Shown here: positions 1 to 6,984 of the stretch, one piece after another
Layout of the letters: each line of letters starts with the position of its first letter
How positions within the stretch are numbered: the stretch's first letter is position 1
DNA from: Oscillospiraceae bacterium
Lineage (GTDB): Bacteria; Bacillota_A; Clostridia; Oscillospirales; Ruminococcaceae
DNA length: 23,210 nucleotides
Assembly (NCBI GenBank): GCA_900766795.1
Contig: CAAFWX010000066.1
Span: 1 to 23,210 of the forward strand
Reading direction: 5' to 3'
Position numbers and translations under genes: made by a program
Notes under the pieces: generated by a model
The model's input: only the letters and a program-made list of their open reading frames with translations
The model's database searches: none
What the model was told of the DNA's origin: nothing

Positions 1-1
1 C

Positions 2-427
2 GAGCTTGTTAAGCGCATACAGGCAGATTTGGTGTACATAGACCCGCCCTACAATTCTCGGCAATACTGTGACGCATATCACCTTATTGAAAACGTCGCA
101 AGATGGCAAATGCCGGAGGTAAGTGGTGTAGCACGAAAACCTGACAGAACCGCTCTTAAAAGCGAATACTGCACAAGACAGGCAGAAACTGCTTTTGAGG
201 ATTTGATTAGTCATATCACGGCGAGATATATCTTATTGTCCTATAATAATATGGCAAACAAAGGCAATGACCGTTCCAACGCAAAAATATCCGATGAAGT
301 CATTATGAGAGTTCTCGAAGCCAAAGGCACAGTTGAGGTGTTTTCCGAAAGCTATAAAGCGTTCACCACAGGAAAGTCCAACATAGAGGGCAACGAGGAA
401 AGGCTGTTTTTATGCAGATGCATTTAG
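2..427 (+). CDS. D12-class DNA adenine methyltransferase, 3' part (M1 of a type IIS system)
   Basis: The reading frame is open from base 2, so the gene starts outside the window; the TTG at 29 is internal. The visible part is the C-terminal region of an N6-adenine methyltransferase. The catalytic motif IV DPPY (bases 41-52) is followed by NSRQYCDAYHLIENVARW, a pattern I recognise from the FokI/StsI-type alpha-class enzymes. In that class the SAM-binding motif I precedes the target-recognition domain and DPPY, so the missing part should hold both. The last 16 bases overlap the next methyltransferase, implying coupled translation. With that enzyme it probably protects the two strands of an asymmetric site cut by the endonuclease encoded at 1388. 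The family call is firm; the assignment to one strand of the site and the recognition sequence are not visible. Confidence 0.85.
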   Translation, partial: ELVKRIQADLVYIDPPYNSRQYCDAYHLIENVARWQMPEVSGVARKPDRTALKSEYCTRQAETAFEDLISHITARYILLSYNNMANKGNDRSNAKISDEVIMRVLEAKGTVEVFSESYKAFTTGKSNIEGNEERLFLCRCI

Positions 428-1344
428 AGAAAGAAATAATCCCTTCACCACTAAACTATATTGGCGGAAAGTATAAGCTCCTTCCCCAAATCTTGCCGCT
501 GTTTCCCGAAATCAGCGGCACTTTTATTGATTTGTTCTGCGGTGGCTGCAACGTTGGAATTAACGTAAATGCCGACAGGGTAATACTTAATGATACAGAC
601 GAGAACTTGCGGTATTTATACAATACTTTCAAGAATATGGATAAAGATGTGCTTCTCAAAATGATAGAGGACATTATTGAGAAATACGGTCTATCTCGTT
701 CTGATATTTATGGCTACGAGCATTATGGGTGTGAAAGTGGCAAAGGGCTTGGAGAATACAACAAACAACCATACCTTAAGCTCCGTGAGGACTTTAATGA
801 ACACACAAATTTTGATTACTATTACTATGCAATCCTATATGTCCTGATAGTGTATTCGTTTAACAATCAGATTAGGTTCAATAGTAATGGCAAGTTCAAT
901 CTCCCTGTCGGCAAGCGGGATTATAATACCAAAATGCAGAAAAAGCTCTCCGATTTCATTGACCGACTGAAAGAGGGGAATTTTGTTATTACAAGTACCG
1001 ACTTTGAGGTTTTCAGCCTCGATGGATATGGCGAAAACGACTTTATCTACGCAGACCCGCCCTACCTTATAACCTGTGCTACATACAATGAGCAAGGTGG
1101 GTGGAACGAGGATAAGGAGAGAGCTTTATATAAGTTCCTTGATAAAGCTAATGAACAAGGCATTAGATTTGCTTTATCAAATGTGCTTCGGAGCAAAGGC
1201 AAGGAGAACGCGATACTGCTGAAGTGGCTTGAAAATAATTCTCAATACCGCACAATTTCACTTGACTATAACTATTCCAACTCCAACTACCAAACTAAAG
1301 ATAGGTCATCGGGTAGTGAGGAAGTGTTAATCGTTAATTACTGA
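412..1344 (+). CDS. D12-class DNA adenine methyltransferase (M2 of a type IIS system)
   Basis: This is a complete 310-residue SAM-dependent adenine-N6 methyltransferase of the Dam/D12 (alpha) class. Motif X NYIGGKYKLL lies at residues 15-24, motif I DLFCGGCNVG at 40-49, the D12-typical segment NNQIRFNSNGKFNLPVG at 151-167, and the catalytic DPPY at 215-218. The ATG at 412 lies 8 nt after AGGAAAGG and inside the end of the upstream methyltransferase; an alternative ATG sits two codons later at 418. The length is normal for a single-domain D12 enzyme. Two adjacent, different D12 enzymes next to a type IIS nuclease is the arrangement expected for a non-palindromic site such as those of the FokI or AlwI group. 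The catalytic call is secure; the sequence specificity cannot be read. Confidence 0.93.
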   Translation: MQMHLEKEIIPSPLNYIGGKYKLLPQILPLFPEISGTFIDLFCGGCNVGINVNADRVILNDTDENLRYLYNTFKNMDKDVLLKMIEDIIEKYGLSRSDIYGYEHYGCESGKGLGEYNKQPYLKLREDFNEHTNFDYYYYAILYVLIVYSFNNQIRFNSNGKFNLPVGKRDYNTKMQKKLSDFIDRLKEGNFVITSTDFEVFSLDGYGENDFIYADPPYLITCATYNEQGGWNEDKERALYKFLDKANEQGIRFALSNVLRSKGKENAILLKWLENNSQYRTISLDYNYSNSNYQTKDRSSGSEEVLIVNY

Positions 1345-1387
1345 TGACGCACAACAACGCTGAATGAGTTCTAAAAGGAGGAAAACC

Positions 1388-3355
1388 GTGCCGTTAACAT
1401 ACAAGAGCTTTTGCTGGTGTCTGGGAACAACAAGCTTCAGAACCAAGAATTTTAATAGAACTATCGAGGAACAGTTGGGCTTATTAAACGAGTTTTGGAG
1501 CAAGTCTGACAACGCCGATACTGGTTGGAGAAACAACAATAACATTCAGACGGAATACTATCTGTTTATGCAGGAGAAGGGCTTTGTTGAAGGCAACGCA
1601 GATAACAAACCCAAAGACGCTCGTGAAAAGACATCGGGTTTGGTGGATATAGGTCTGATTGACGACAACCGCCGTCTGACTAATGTTGGAAAAGCTCTGC
1701 TTACAATAAGCGAAAGCAATGATTTCGGCTCGGACAATCATTTCGAGATACCCAAAGACAGCTTTATTTATCTGAAACAGCTGCTGAAAACCTCTTGTGT
1801 GGTTGATGGCAATACGGTTAGACCGCTCATTGTATTGCTGTATCTCCTCTCCAAATTGGGTGAGCTTTCAGCAGATGAGTTTACATACCTGCTGCCGCTT
1901 TGTACAAGCAAGGAAACCACCGATGAAATCATCGCCTGCATTGACGATATAAAGAACGGGCAGAAGACTGTTGATGATGTAATTGTTTCAAGACTGCTGT
2001 CAATGGACAACTACAAAGAAGCGTTATCGCTGCTGTTGTCGCGGGCAAATGTTGACGAGAACTTGATTTGCGAAATAGGGATAAACCGAAAGAGCCGCAA
2101 CTATGATAAGCCTTATTTCCCGCTTTACCAAGCACTGCATAAGGTCTATATGGAGAAAGATAGGTCGGCTTTTATTGAGGTCTTTGACGCTGCAAAGAAG
2201 ATACGCATAAGCAATTATTGGATAAAGTATCTTTTTGACACAAACTCCAGAGTTGCGCTTGTAAGAAACGCTGAAGCTCATATCAAGCCTACGGATTTCG
2301 ATAATGTTACTACCGAAAACGAGTTCAGAACTGCTTTCTTTATGCTTATGCAGTTGTTCAAGGCAAAGGCAACGCTGCGTGATTATTTCGACTTAAACCG
2401 CCGCTATTTCAAAACTACCGATATTGTTCTGTTTGAGGACGGCGTAGTTAAGCTTGATGTTGTCCCCAAGCATTTCTTCAAATCGGTTATTGACAGCTTA
2501 TATGAACAAGCCTACATATCATCAGACCTCTTGTATGAGAACTGCGCCCTTGAAGAAATTGCAGATTGCCTTGTAATAAATGATGATGTAGTTATCAGGT
2601 GCATAAATGCAGAGCTTGGTATCGGCACGACCACTATTGATACAGCACGAGAAGCATTGGAGCGTATCAGATACAGGCGCTTTAAGACGCTCATTGACAA
2701 GAAATTCTCCGATGATAATCTGCTTGAATTGCTTACCTGCTTTGAGAACCGCAACGATGATGAAATCAGAAGAATGGTTACGGACAACGCAGATGTTCCG
2801 ACAATGTTTGAATATGTGCTGGGCGTATTGTGGTACAAAATCAGTGATTATCAAGGCAAAGTCCTTGACTATATGAAGCTCTCGCTTGACGCTGATTTGC
2901 TGCCTAAAACCCACGCGGCAGGCGGCGAAGCCGATATTGTATATGAGTATAACCAAACGGCAGATTACCCCGAACACGCTTTGTTGTTAGAGGCTACTCT
3001 TGCCGACAGCTCAAATCAACGAAGAATGGAGATGGAGCCGGTATCAAGACACCTCGGACAGCACTTGCTCCGAACAGGCAATCTGAACTCCTACTGCGTA
3101 TTCGCAACAGGAACATTGAATATAATTGTTATCGCCGATTTCAGAAGCCGAAAGTCAATACCCTATTATGACCCGCAGGACTATTCAAAGAACGTTTCGG
3201 GAATGAAGATTATTCCCTTGCAGATTTCAGAGCTGAAAGCTATCTTAAAGGGCGGCAAGCGTTATAAGGACTTGTATTCGCTCTTTGATACTGCGTTTAA
3301 TTCAGCGTTGCCGCCGCACGAGTGGTATAATCAATGTATCTCTACACAAATATAG
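1388..3355 (+). CDS. AlwI-family type IIS restriction endonuclease
   Basis: This 655-residue protein resembles the AlwI/MlyI/PleI/N.BstNBI family, which binds a short asymmetric site and cuts outside it. The N-terminus contains WCLGTTSFR, characteristic of the AlwI group. The likely nuclease centre is in the C-terminal third: GGEAD (E514, D516) followed by LLLEAT (E535, T537), an acidic variant of PD-(D/E)XK in which the usual lysine is replaced. I chose GTG at 1388 because a perfect AGGAGG (1376-1381) lies 6 nt upstream; an in-frame ATG at 1364 precedes that site and has no good ribosome binding site. It follows the two methyltransferases by 43 bp, as in an operon where protection is made first. 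Whether it cuts both strands or nicks one, like N.BstNBI, cannot be told from sequence. Confidence 0.87.
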   Translation: MPLTYKSFCWCLGTTSFRTKNFNRTIEEQLGLLNEFWSKSDNADTGWRNNNNIQTEYYLFMQEKGFVEGNADNKPKDAREKTSGLVDIGLIDDNRRLTNVGKALLTISESNDFGSDNHFEIPKDSFIYLKQLLKTSCVVDGNTVRPLIVLLYLLSKLGELSADEFTYLLPLCTSKETTDEIIACIDDIKNGQKTVDDVIVSRLLSMDNYKEALSLLLSRANVDENLICEIGINRKSRNYDKPYFPLYQALHKVYMEKDRSAFIEVFDAAKKIRISNYWIKYLFDTNSRVALVRNAEAHIKPTDFDNVTTENEFRTAFFMLMQLFKAKATLRDYFDLNRRYFKTTDIVLFEDGVVKLDVVPKHFFKSVIDSLYEQAYISSDLLYENCALEEIADCLVINDDVVIRCINAELGIGTTTIDTAREALERIRYRRFKTLIDKKFSDDNLLELLTCFENRNDDEIRRMVTDNADVPTMFEYVLGVLWYKISDYQGKVLDYMKLSLDADLLPKTHAAGGEADIVYEYNQTADYPEHALLLEATLADSSNQRRMEMEPVSRHLGQHLLRTGNLNSYCVFATGTLNIIVIADFRSRKSIPYYDPQDYSKNVSGMKIIPLQISELKAILKGGKRYKDLYSLFDTAFNSALPPHEWYNQCISTQI

Positions 3356-3386
3356 GAAATGATTGTTACTATCACAGGGAGGTAAT

Positions 3387-4559
3387 ATGCCAGTTAACAT
3401 TGAATTCTTTATTGAGCAAAAATACGACAGGCTTCATTTTAGCGAAGTGTTAAGAACAGAGCCGTTGTATAATGGTTTTTGCAGTAGCAATAAGCGCTTT
3501 GAGAAGATTTTGGCAATTATGCACCAAGAGTTAAATAGACTGTTTCAATTTATGTATTCAAAACTACGGACAAATGCACATTATAACGCTGCTGAAAGCC
3601 GAGAATTGTTAGAATATATAAAACTATACGAGGATATGAACTATGTTCTAAAAGAAACAAAGTATGCTTTTGAAATAAATGATGACTATAAACAACTAAT
3701 AGACTGCTCTCATACATTCTTGCAAGAATCCGGTGGAAGTCCAATACCTCGTGATTTGCCTCAAATAGAACTGTTGGACTATGAACCCATATTTACAATG
3801 CGTCAGAGTATAAGTATTCCTGCTCCCTCTACAACAGAAACAAGACGTTATCAGATTAAGTTAATTGGCGAAGGCTCTTACGCACAGGTTTTTAAGTACA
3901 AAGACGACTTCTATCATAAGAACTTTGTAATAAAAAGAGCTAAAAGAGAACTGACCCCAAAGGAACTTGATCGTTTCAGAAGAGAATACGAAGTTATGAG
4001 AGAACTTCATTCTCCTTATATTTTGGAAGTATATCAATATGACGAAGCTAAAAATGAGTATTACGCTGAATGTGCTGACGAAACACTCTATAAGTTCATT
4101 ACCCACCACTCTGATTTAGAACTGTCAAAAAGAAAAAGCATATCCTATCAAATATTCAAAGGTCTGTCCTATGTTCACAGCAAAGGTTATTTGCATAGAG
4201 ATTTGAGCTTAACGAATATCTTGTTAGTTCATTATGATGATGGAAGCTGCATTGTGAAACTGTCGGACTTCGGGCTGGTTAAAGAACCGGATAGCACATT
4301 AACAAGCTTGGATAGTGAAATCAAAGGTTCTCTTAATGACAGCAATCTACGAGTAGTTGGCTTTTCAAATTTCTCAATGGTATATGAAACATATGCATTA
4401 ACCCGTGTTATTCTGTTTGTGATGACTGGTTTACAGAACATCGACAGAATTCGTGACGAGAAAACCCGAAGGTTCGTATTAAAAGGAATTGATTCTGACA
4501 CAAATAAAAGGTATCAGAATGTTGATGAACTGAAAGCAGCATTTAATGAAACTTTTTGA
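3387..4559 (+). CDS. Ser/Thr protein kinase with N-terminal helical domain, linked to the restriction-modification operon
   Basis: This is a 390-residue soluble Hanks-type kinase. The start is ATG 3387, 4 nt after AGGGAGG (3376-3382); an in-frame TTG at 3363 is less likely. Residues 1 to about 150 are mostly charged and helical and match nothing I recognise. The kinase domain runs from about 155 to 390, with glycine loop GEGSYAQVF (161-169), VIK lysine K183, catalytic HRDLSLTN (270-277) and DFG (294-296), so phosphotransfer looks intact. The activation segment is long, and I see no clear APE motif before the YETYALTRVI helix. No transmembrane or PASTA segments are present, unlike PknB. It lies 31 bp after the endonuclease on the same strand with similar AT-rich composition. 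A role in defence signalling or in controlling the nuclease is an inference. Confidence 0.88.
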   Translation: MPVNIEFFIEQKYDRLHFSEVLRTEPLYNGFCSSNKRFEKILAIMHQELNRLFQFMYSKLRTNAHYNAAESRELLEYIKLYEDMNYVLKETKYAFEINDDYKQLIDCSHTFLQESGGSPIPRDLPQIELLDYEPIFTMRQSISIPAPSTTETRRYQIKLIGEGSYAQVFKYKDDFYHKNFVIKRAKRELTPKELDRFRREYEVMRELHSPYILEVYQYDEAKNEYYAECADETLYKFITHHSDLELSKRKSISYQIFKGLSYVHSKGYLHRDLSLTNILLVHYDDGSCIVKLSDFGLVKEPDSTLTSLDSEIKGSLNDSNLRVVGFSNFSMVYETYALTRVILFVMTGLQNIDRIRDEKTRRFVLKGIDSDTNKRYQNVDELKAAFNETF

Positions 4560-4765
4560 TATATTCCCCTATACGCACCCGCCTAAATCTATCACTCCAT
4601 CAACCCGCAAAACCACAGCAGACATCGTTTGAAACGGCTCGTGCCATGTTGAGTGCGTGGTTTCATTGTCGCTTAATTCAACAACACTCTAATCGGTAGG
4701 TCTTCTCAGAAAAAACATGGCAGAAGAAAAATGAATTACTGAAATCTTTTTGTGCATAATTGCCT
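4560..4765. other. Non-coding stretch at the edge of the restriction-modification block
   Basis: No convincing gene is seen. A 7-bp inverted repeat, AAACCAC (4610-4616) and GTGGTTT (4657-4663), encloses a small CGTT-TGA-AACG hairpin. It could be a weak terminator for the kinase operon or a leftover end of a mobile element. There is no T-tract directly after it and no target duplication that I can identify, so neither reading is secure. Confidence 0.35.
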
Positions 4766-4794
4766 TTGACAGAATGAGAGTTTTGTTCTAAAAT
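4766..4794 (+). promoter_or_regulatory. Sigma-A promoter of the DUF2798-like gene
   Basis: TTGACA (4766-4771) and TAAAAT (4789-4794) are separated by exactly 17 bp. Transcription should start near 4801, giving a leader of about 140 nt before the ATG at 4942. Confidence 0.8.
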
Positions 4795-4824
4795 AGAGAA
4801 TAGAATAAAGAAATATTATGCACG

Positions 4825-4910
4825 ACACACGTAGTACCTTTTGGTATGTAAATCTGATTACGGAGCTTATTTCGTTCAGTTCATACCGGGCTGCGTGTGT
4901 TTTTCTTTAT
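4825..4910 (+). ncRNA. Structured 5' leader, candidate cis-regulatory RNA
   Basis: ACACACGTAG (4825-4834) pairs with CTGCGTGTGT (4891-4900) over 10 bp, including one G-U, and a T-rich tract follows (4900-4910). Inside the closing stem, three short hairpins can form: TACC/GGTA (4835-4846), GTAA/TTAC (4848-4861) and GAGC/GTTC (4863-4877). GGTATG (4843-4848) can instead pair with CATACC (4882-4887), so two internal folds exclude each other. The T-tract after the closing stem could make this a terminator or attenuator. It matches no riboswitch class I can recall. The stems are seen; regulation is inferred. Confidence 0.5.
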
Positions 4911-4941
4911 TTAAAAAAACAATTGTAAGGAGATATTTTTT

Positions 4942-5550
4942 ATGCCAAGAAATCAATTCCAGAGAATAGTGTTTGCCTTTCTTACCGTACTGGTCACAGT
5001 GCACGCTTATGTGTTTTACAGCCTGTATGTGGTAAACGGTAATACACTCATGCAAGTCACCGGAGCGAACAGCGTTCTTTCTGCAATCAATTCTCAGGGA
5101 GGAGTGTATATGTTCGGTAATTTCCTCCCCATTTGGGCGGTTATCATTATCGAATTATGCCTCGCCTTAACTCTGGAGCTTTTGATGGGAAGCCCCTGTT
5201 CGTTTATGCTCGCAAGCAAAGTTTTCAACCCCGAAAAGGACCATCCTATGATTTTTGAAACCGCTATAATATGCGCCACCGTGGGACTTATGTGCCCGGC
5301 TATGAGCTTTATCGCCGCATGGATGTATTACCCGTATTACGCAGGTTTCAATTTCCTCACGCTGCTTGCAAACTGGCTGAAGCTTGTGTGCTACAATCTT
5401 CCTTTTGCCTTTTTCACTCAGCTGTTCTTTATCCAGCCGCTGATAAGAACAATTTTCGGATTTTTGTTCCGAAAGGATATCGCAAACCGTAAGTTACAGC
5501 AAAATCCCGTACCCGAAGCGTATCCTTCCGAAAGCAGAAGCAATTTCTGA
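4942..5550 (+). CDS. DUF2798-like four-helix membrane protein
   Basis: This 202-residue integral membrane protein has hydrophobic segments at about 8-30, 62-84, 103-127 and 137-170. The two halves look like a duplication: each has a helix pair ending in a short basic stretch. The segment with W65 and the segment with W145 align as the DUF2798-type helix (WLKLVCYNLPFAFF in the second half). The ATG follows AAGGAG by 9 nt. The C-terminus is a polar cytoplasmic-looking tail with FRKD and repeated Pro/Ser. It is a single-gene transcription unit, with a consensus promoter, a folded leader and a strong terminator at 5613. The function of the family is unknown to me; transport or membrane stress roles would be guesses. 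Confidence 0.8.
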   Translation: MPRNQFQRIVFAFLTVLVTVHAYVFYSLYVVNGNTLMQVTGANSVLSAINSQGGVYMFGNFLPIWAVIIIELCLALTLELLMGSPCSFMLASKVFNPEKDHPMIFETAIICATVGLMCPAMSFIAAWMYYPYYAGFNFLTLLANWLKLVCYNLPFAFFTQLFFIQPLIRTIFGFLFRKDIANRKLQQNPVPEAYPSESRSNF

Positions 5551-5612
5551 AAACACAAAATGTGCAAGCATACGGACAGCAATAAATTCGCGGCGTTGCC
5601 TTAATACTATTG

Positions 5613-5645
5613 CGGAGAGATGGTTTTTACATCTCTCCGTTTTTT
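5613..5645 (+). terminator. Rho-independent terminator of the DUF2798-like gene
   Basis: CGGAGAGATG (5613-5622) and CATCTCTCCG (5630-5639) form a perfect 10-bp stem with a 7-nt loop, followed by six T residues. Confidence 0.93.
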
Positions 5646-5728
5646 CGCCCTCACAAAACAACGCTTCGTTCCCCTACCGATATCCTCACAAAATGTTCTT
5701 CACTGTTCGTGCGGCAGGAAGTTTTGCA

Positions 5729-5757
5729 TTGACAAACATCTGTTTCTATGATATAAT
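5729..5757 (+). promoter_or_regulatory. Consensus sigma-A promoter of the DUF1810 gene
   Basis: TTGACA (5729-5734) and TATAAT (5752-5757) match both consensus hexamers with a 17-bp spacer. Transcription should begin near 5764. This rules out any coding start upstream of that point, even though the reading frame stays open back to 5693. Confidence 0.92.
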
Positions 5758-5763
5758 CAACAT

Positions 5764-5884
5764 AAGAGAAAAAGAACAGGGGCGCGGCGCACGGAAACAC
5801 TCCGCAAAAAAGCGGAACCCCCGAATTTTTAGCCGCCTCCTGCCGCGCGGCGGGAGAATGTACTGCTTCCCGAAAGGAAAGAAT
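5764..5884 (+). promoter_or_regulatory. GC-rich structured leader of the DUF1810 gene
   Basis: This leader of about 120 nt has several competing pairings. GGGG (5779-5782) can pair with the C-run at 5818-5822 around a TCCGC/GCGGA hairpin (5801-5816). GCGCGGC (5782-5788) can instead pair at long range with GCCGCGC (5842-5848), which otherwise lies in a local GC-rich hairpin at about 5836-5856. The ribosome site GAAAGGAAA is just before the ATG. I recognise no known RNA class. Confidence 0.4.
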
Positions 5885-6901
5885 ATGAACGCAATCGAAT
5901 TTTACAACGAATTCATCGCCGCCGTCAAAGAGCAGAAAATCTGGGCGGAATGCGGAGAAAACTACATCACGATTTTCAGAAACGAACCCGACCGCTTCGG
6001 TCAGATTCTCTGCAACGGGGTTATTCCGCAGATTCTCCGGAAAAACGGGCTGACTCTTCCGCGAAAGCCCAGCGCAGATGTCGTCGGACGGCTTGCGCGC
6101 TGCGAGGAGATGGAGGACGCCGACGCCGCTGCGCTGGGTCTGAAACTCAGCCTTTGGGACATGCAGTTTGCGGCGGAATATGAGAGCGACGGCAGCTTAT
6201 GGATTAATCGGCTGATAAAGCTTGTGCACCTGTACTGCCCGCTTAAGGTGCTAATCGCGTTCAGCGACAACCGCGAAAAGGACAGCGAGCGACTGAGGTT
6301 CGCTGCACGCTGCATGAAGCGCATTGCCGCATACGAGCACAACTCGCGCGAGGAGTACCTTGTCATTCTCGGAAACGCTTCTCCTGCGGAGAATTTCGGC
6401 TGGAAGCCCTACGTCTACGACCACAATGACAGATGCTTCTACCCGCTTATTGAGGACGACGCTCCGCAAAGACACTCCCAGCCGCAGCTTGAGCGCTTTG
6501 TCACCATTCAGAAAAACATGTATCCCCGCGCTTTGCGTGAGGTTCGTCAGGGGCGGAAAAAGAGCCACTGGATGTGGTATATCTTCCCGCAATACAAGGG
6601 GCTGGGGCACTCCAGCATGTCGGAATTTTTCAGCATTCAGAGCCTTGAGGAAGCGCGCGCCTATTTTCAGCACCCTGTTCTCGGCAGCCGCTTAATGGAA
6701 ATTACCGAAGCGCTTCTCGCCTCAAAGGCGCTTAGCCCCGAGGATATTTTCGGCGGAATCGACAGCATTAAGCTGCGCTCAAGCATGACGCTGTTTGAGC
6801 GTGCCGCTCCGGAGTGTCCGCTGTTTGGTATGGTGCTGGACAAGTTTTTCAAGGGAAAGCGCGACCCTAAAACCCTTGAATTGCTGGAATCTGACAGCTG
6901 A
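5885..6901 (+). CDS. DUF1810-domain protein with an additional N-terminal domain
   Basis: This is a 338-residue cytoplasmic protein starting at ATG 5885 behind GAAAGGAAA; the mapped promoter excludes longer forms. Residues about 202-334 are a full DUF1810 domain with its signature blocks QLERFVTIQ (201-209), GRKKSHWMWYIFPQYKGLG (223-241), HPVLGSRL (263-270) and KLRSSMTLF (296-304). DUF1810 proteins are usually about 140-160 residues, so the first 195 residues are an extra domain. Around residues 90-127, the pattern LWDMQFAAEYESD, then WINRLIKL and PLKVLIAFSDN, has the look of a PD-(D/E)XK-like core, but I am not sure. No function is established for DUF1810. It probably shares a transcript with the phosphatase-like gene 83 bp downstream. 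Confidence 0.85.
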   Translation: MNAIEFYNEFIAAVKEQKIWAECGENYITIFRNEPDRFGQILCNGVIPQILRKNGLTLPRKPSADVVGRLARCEEMEDADAAALGLKLSLWDMQFAAEYESDGSLWINRLIKLVHLYCPLKVLIAFSDNREKDSERLRFAARCMKRIAAYEHNSREEYLVILGNASPAENFGWKPYVYDHNDRCFYPLIEDDAPQRHSQPQLERFVTIQKNMYPRALREVRQGRKKSHWMWYIFPQYKGLGHSSMSEFFSIQSLEEARAYFQHPVLGSRLMEITEALLASKALSPEDIFGGIDSIKLRSSMTLFERAAPECPLFGMVLDKFFKGKRDPKTLELLESDS

Positions 6902-6984
6902 CCTGCGCGAAAGCATTTCTTCTACCGCGGGGCAATCCCCTGCTAATCGGGGCGGAAAAACACACAGTTTCGGAGGTTCTCTTT
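6902..6984 (+). promoter_or_regulatory. Spacer with competing G/C-run hairpins
   Basis: CCCC (6937-6940) can pair with GGGG on either side (6929-6932 or 6949-6952), flanked by CCGC and GCGG. No T-tract follows, so it does not look like a terminator, and no promoter is obvious. The downstream ribosome site is GGAGG, 8 nt before the ATG at 6985. Confidence 0.3.

Noticed and set aside
4825..4910. Reading the stem plus T-tract as a plain terminator
   Set aside because: It lies after the promoter and before the ATG of the same unit, and the loop is over 50 nt with internal structure, so a leader element fits better.
4766..4910. Match to known riboswitch classes (purine, fluoride, c-di-GMP, preQ1, THF, guanidine)
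   Set aside because: The conserved core motifs of these classes, as I recall them, are absent.
5693..5884. 64-codon upstream extension of the DUF1810 frame
   Set aside because: The consensus promoter at 5729-5757 lies inside it, and a proper ribosome site precedes ATG 5885.
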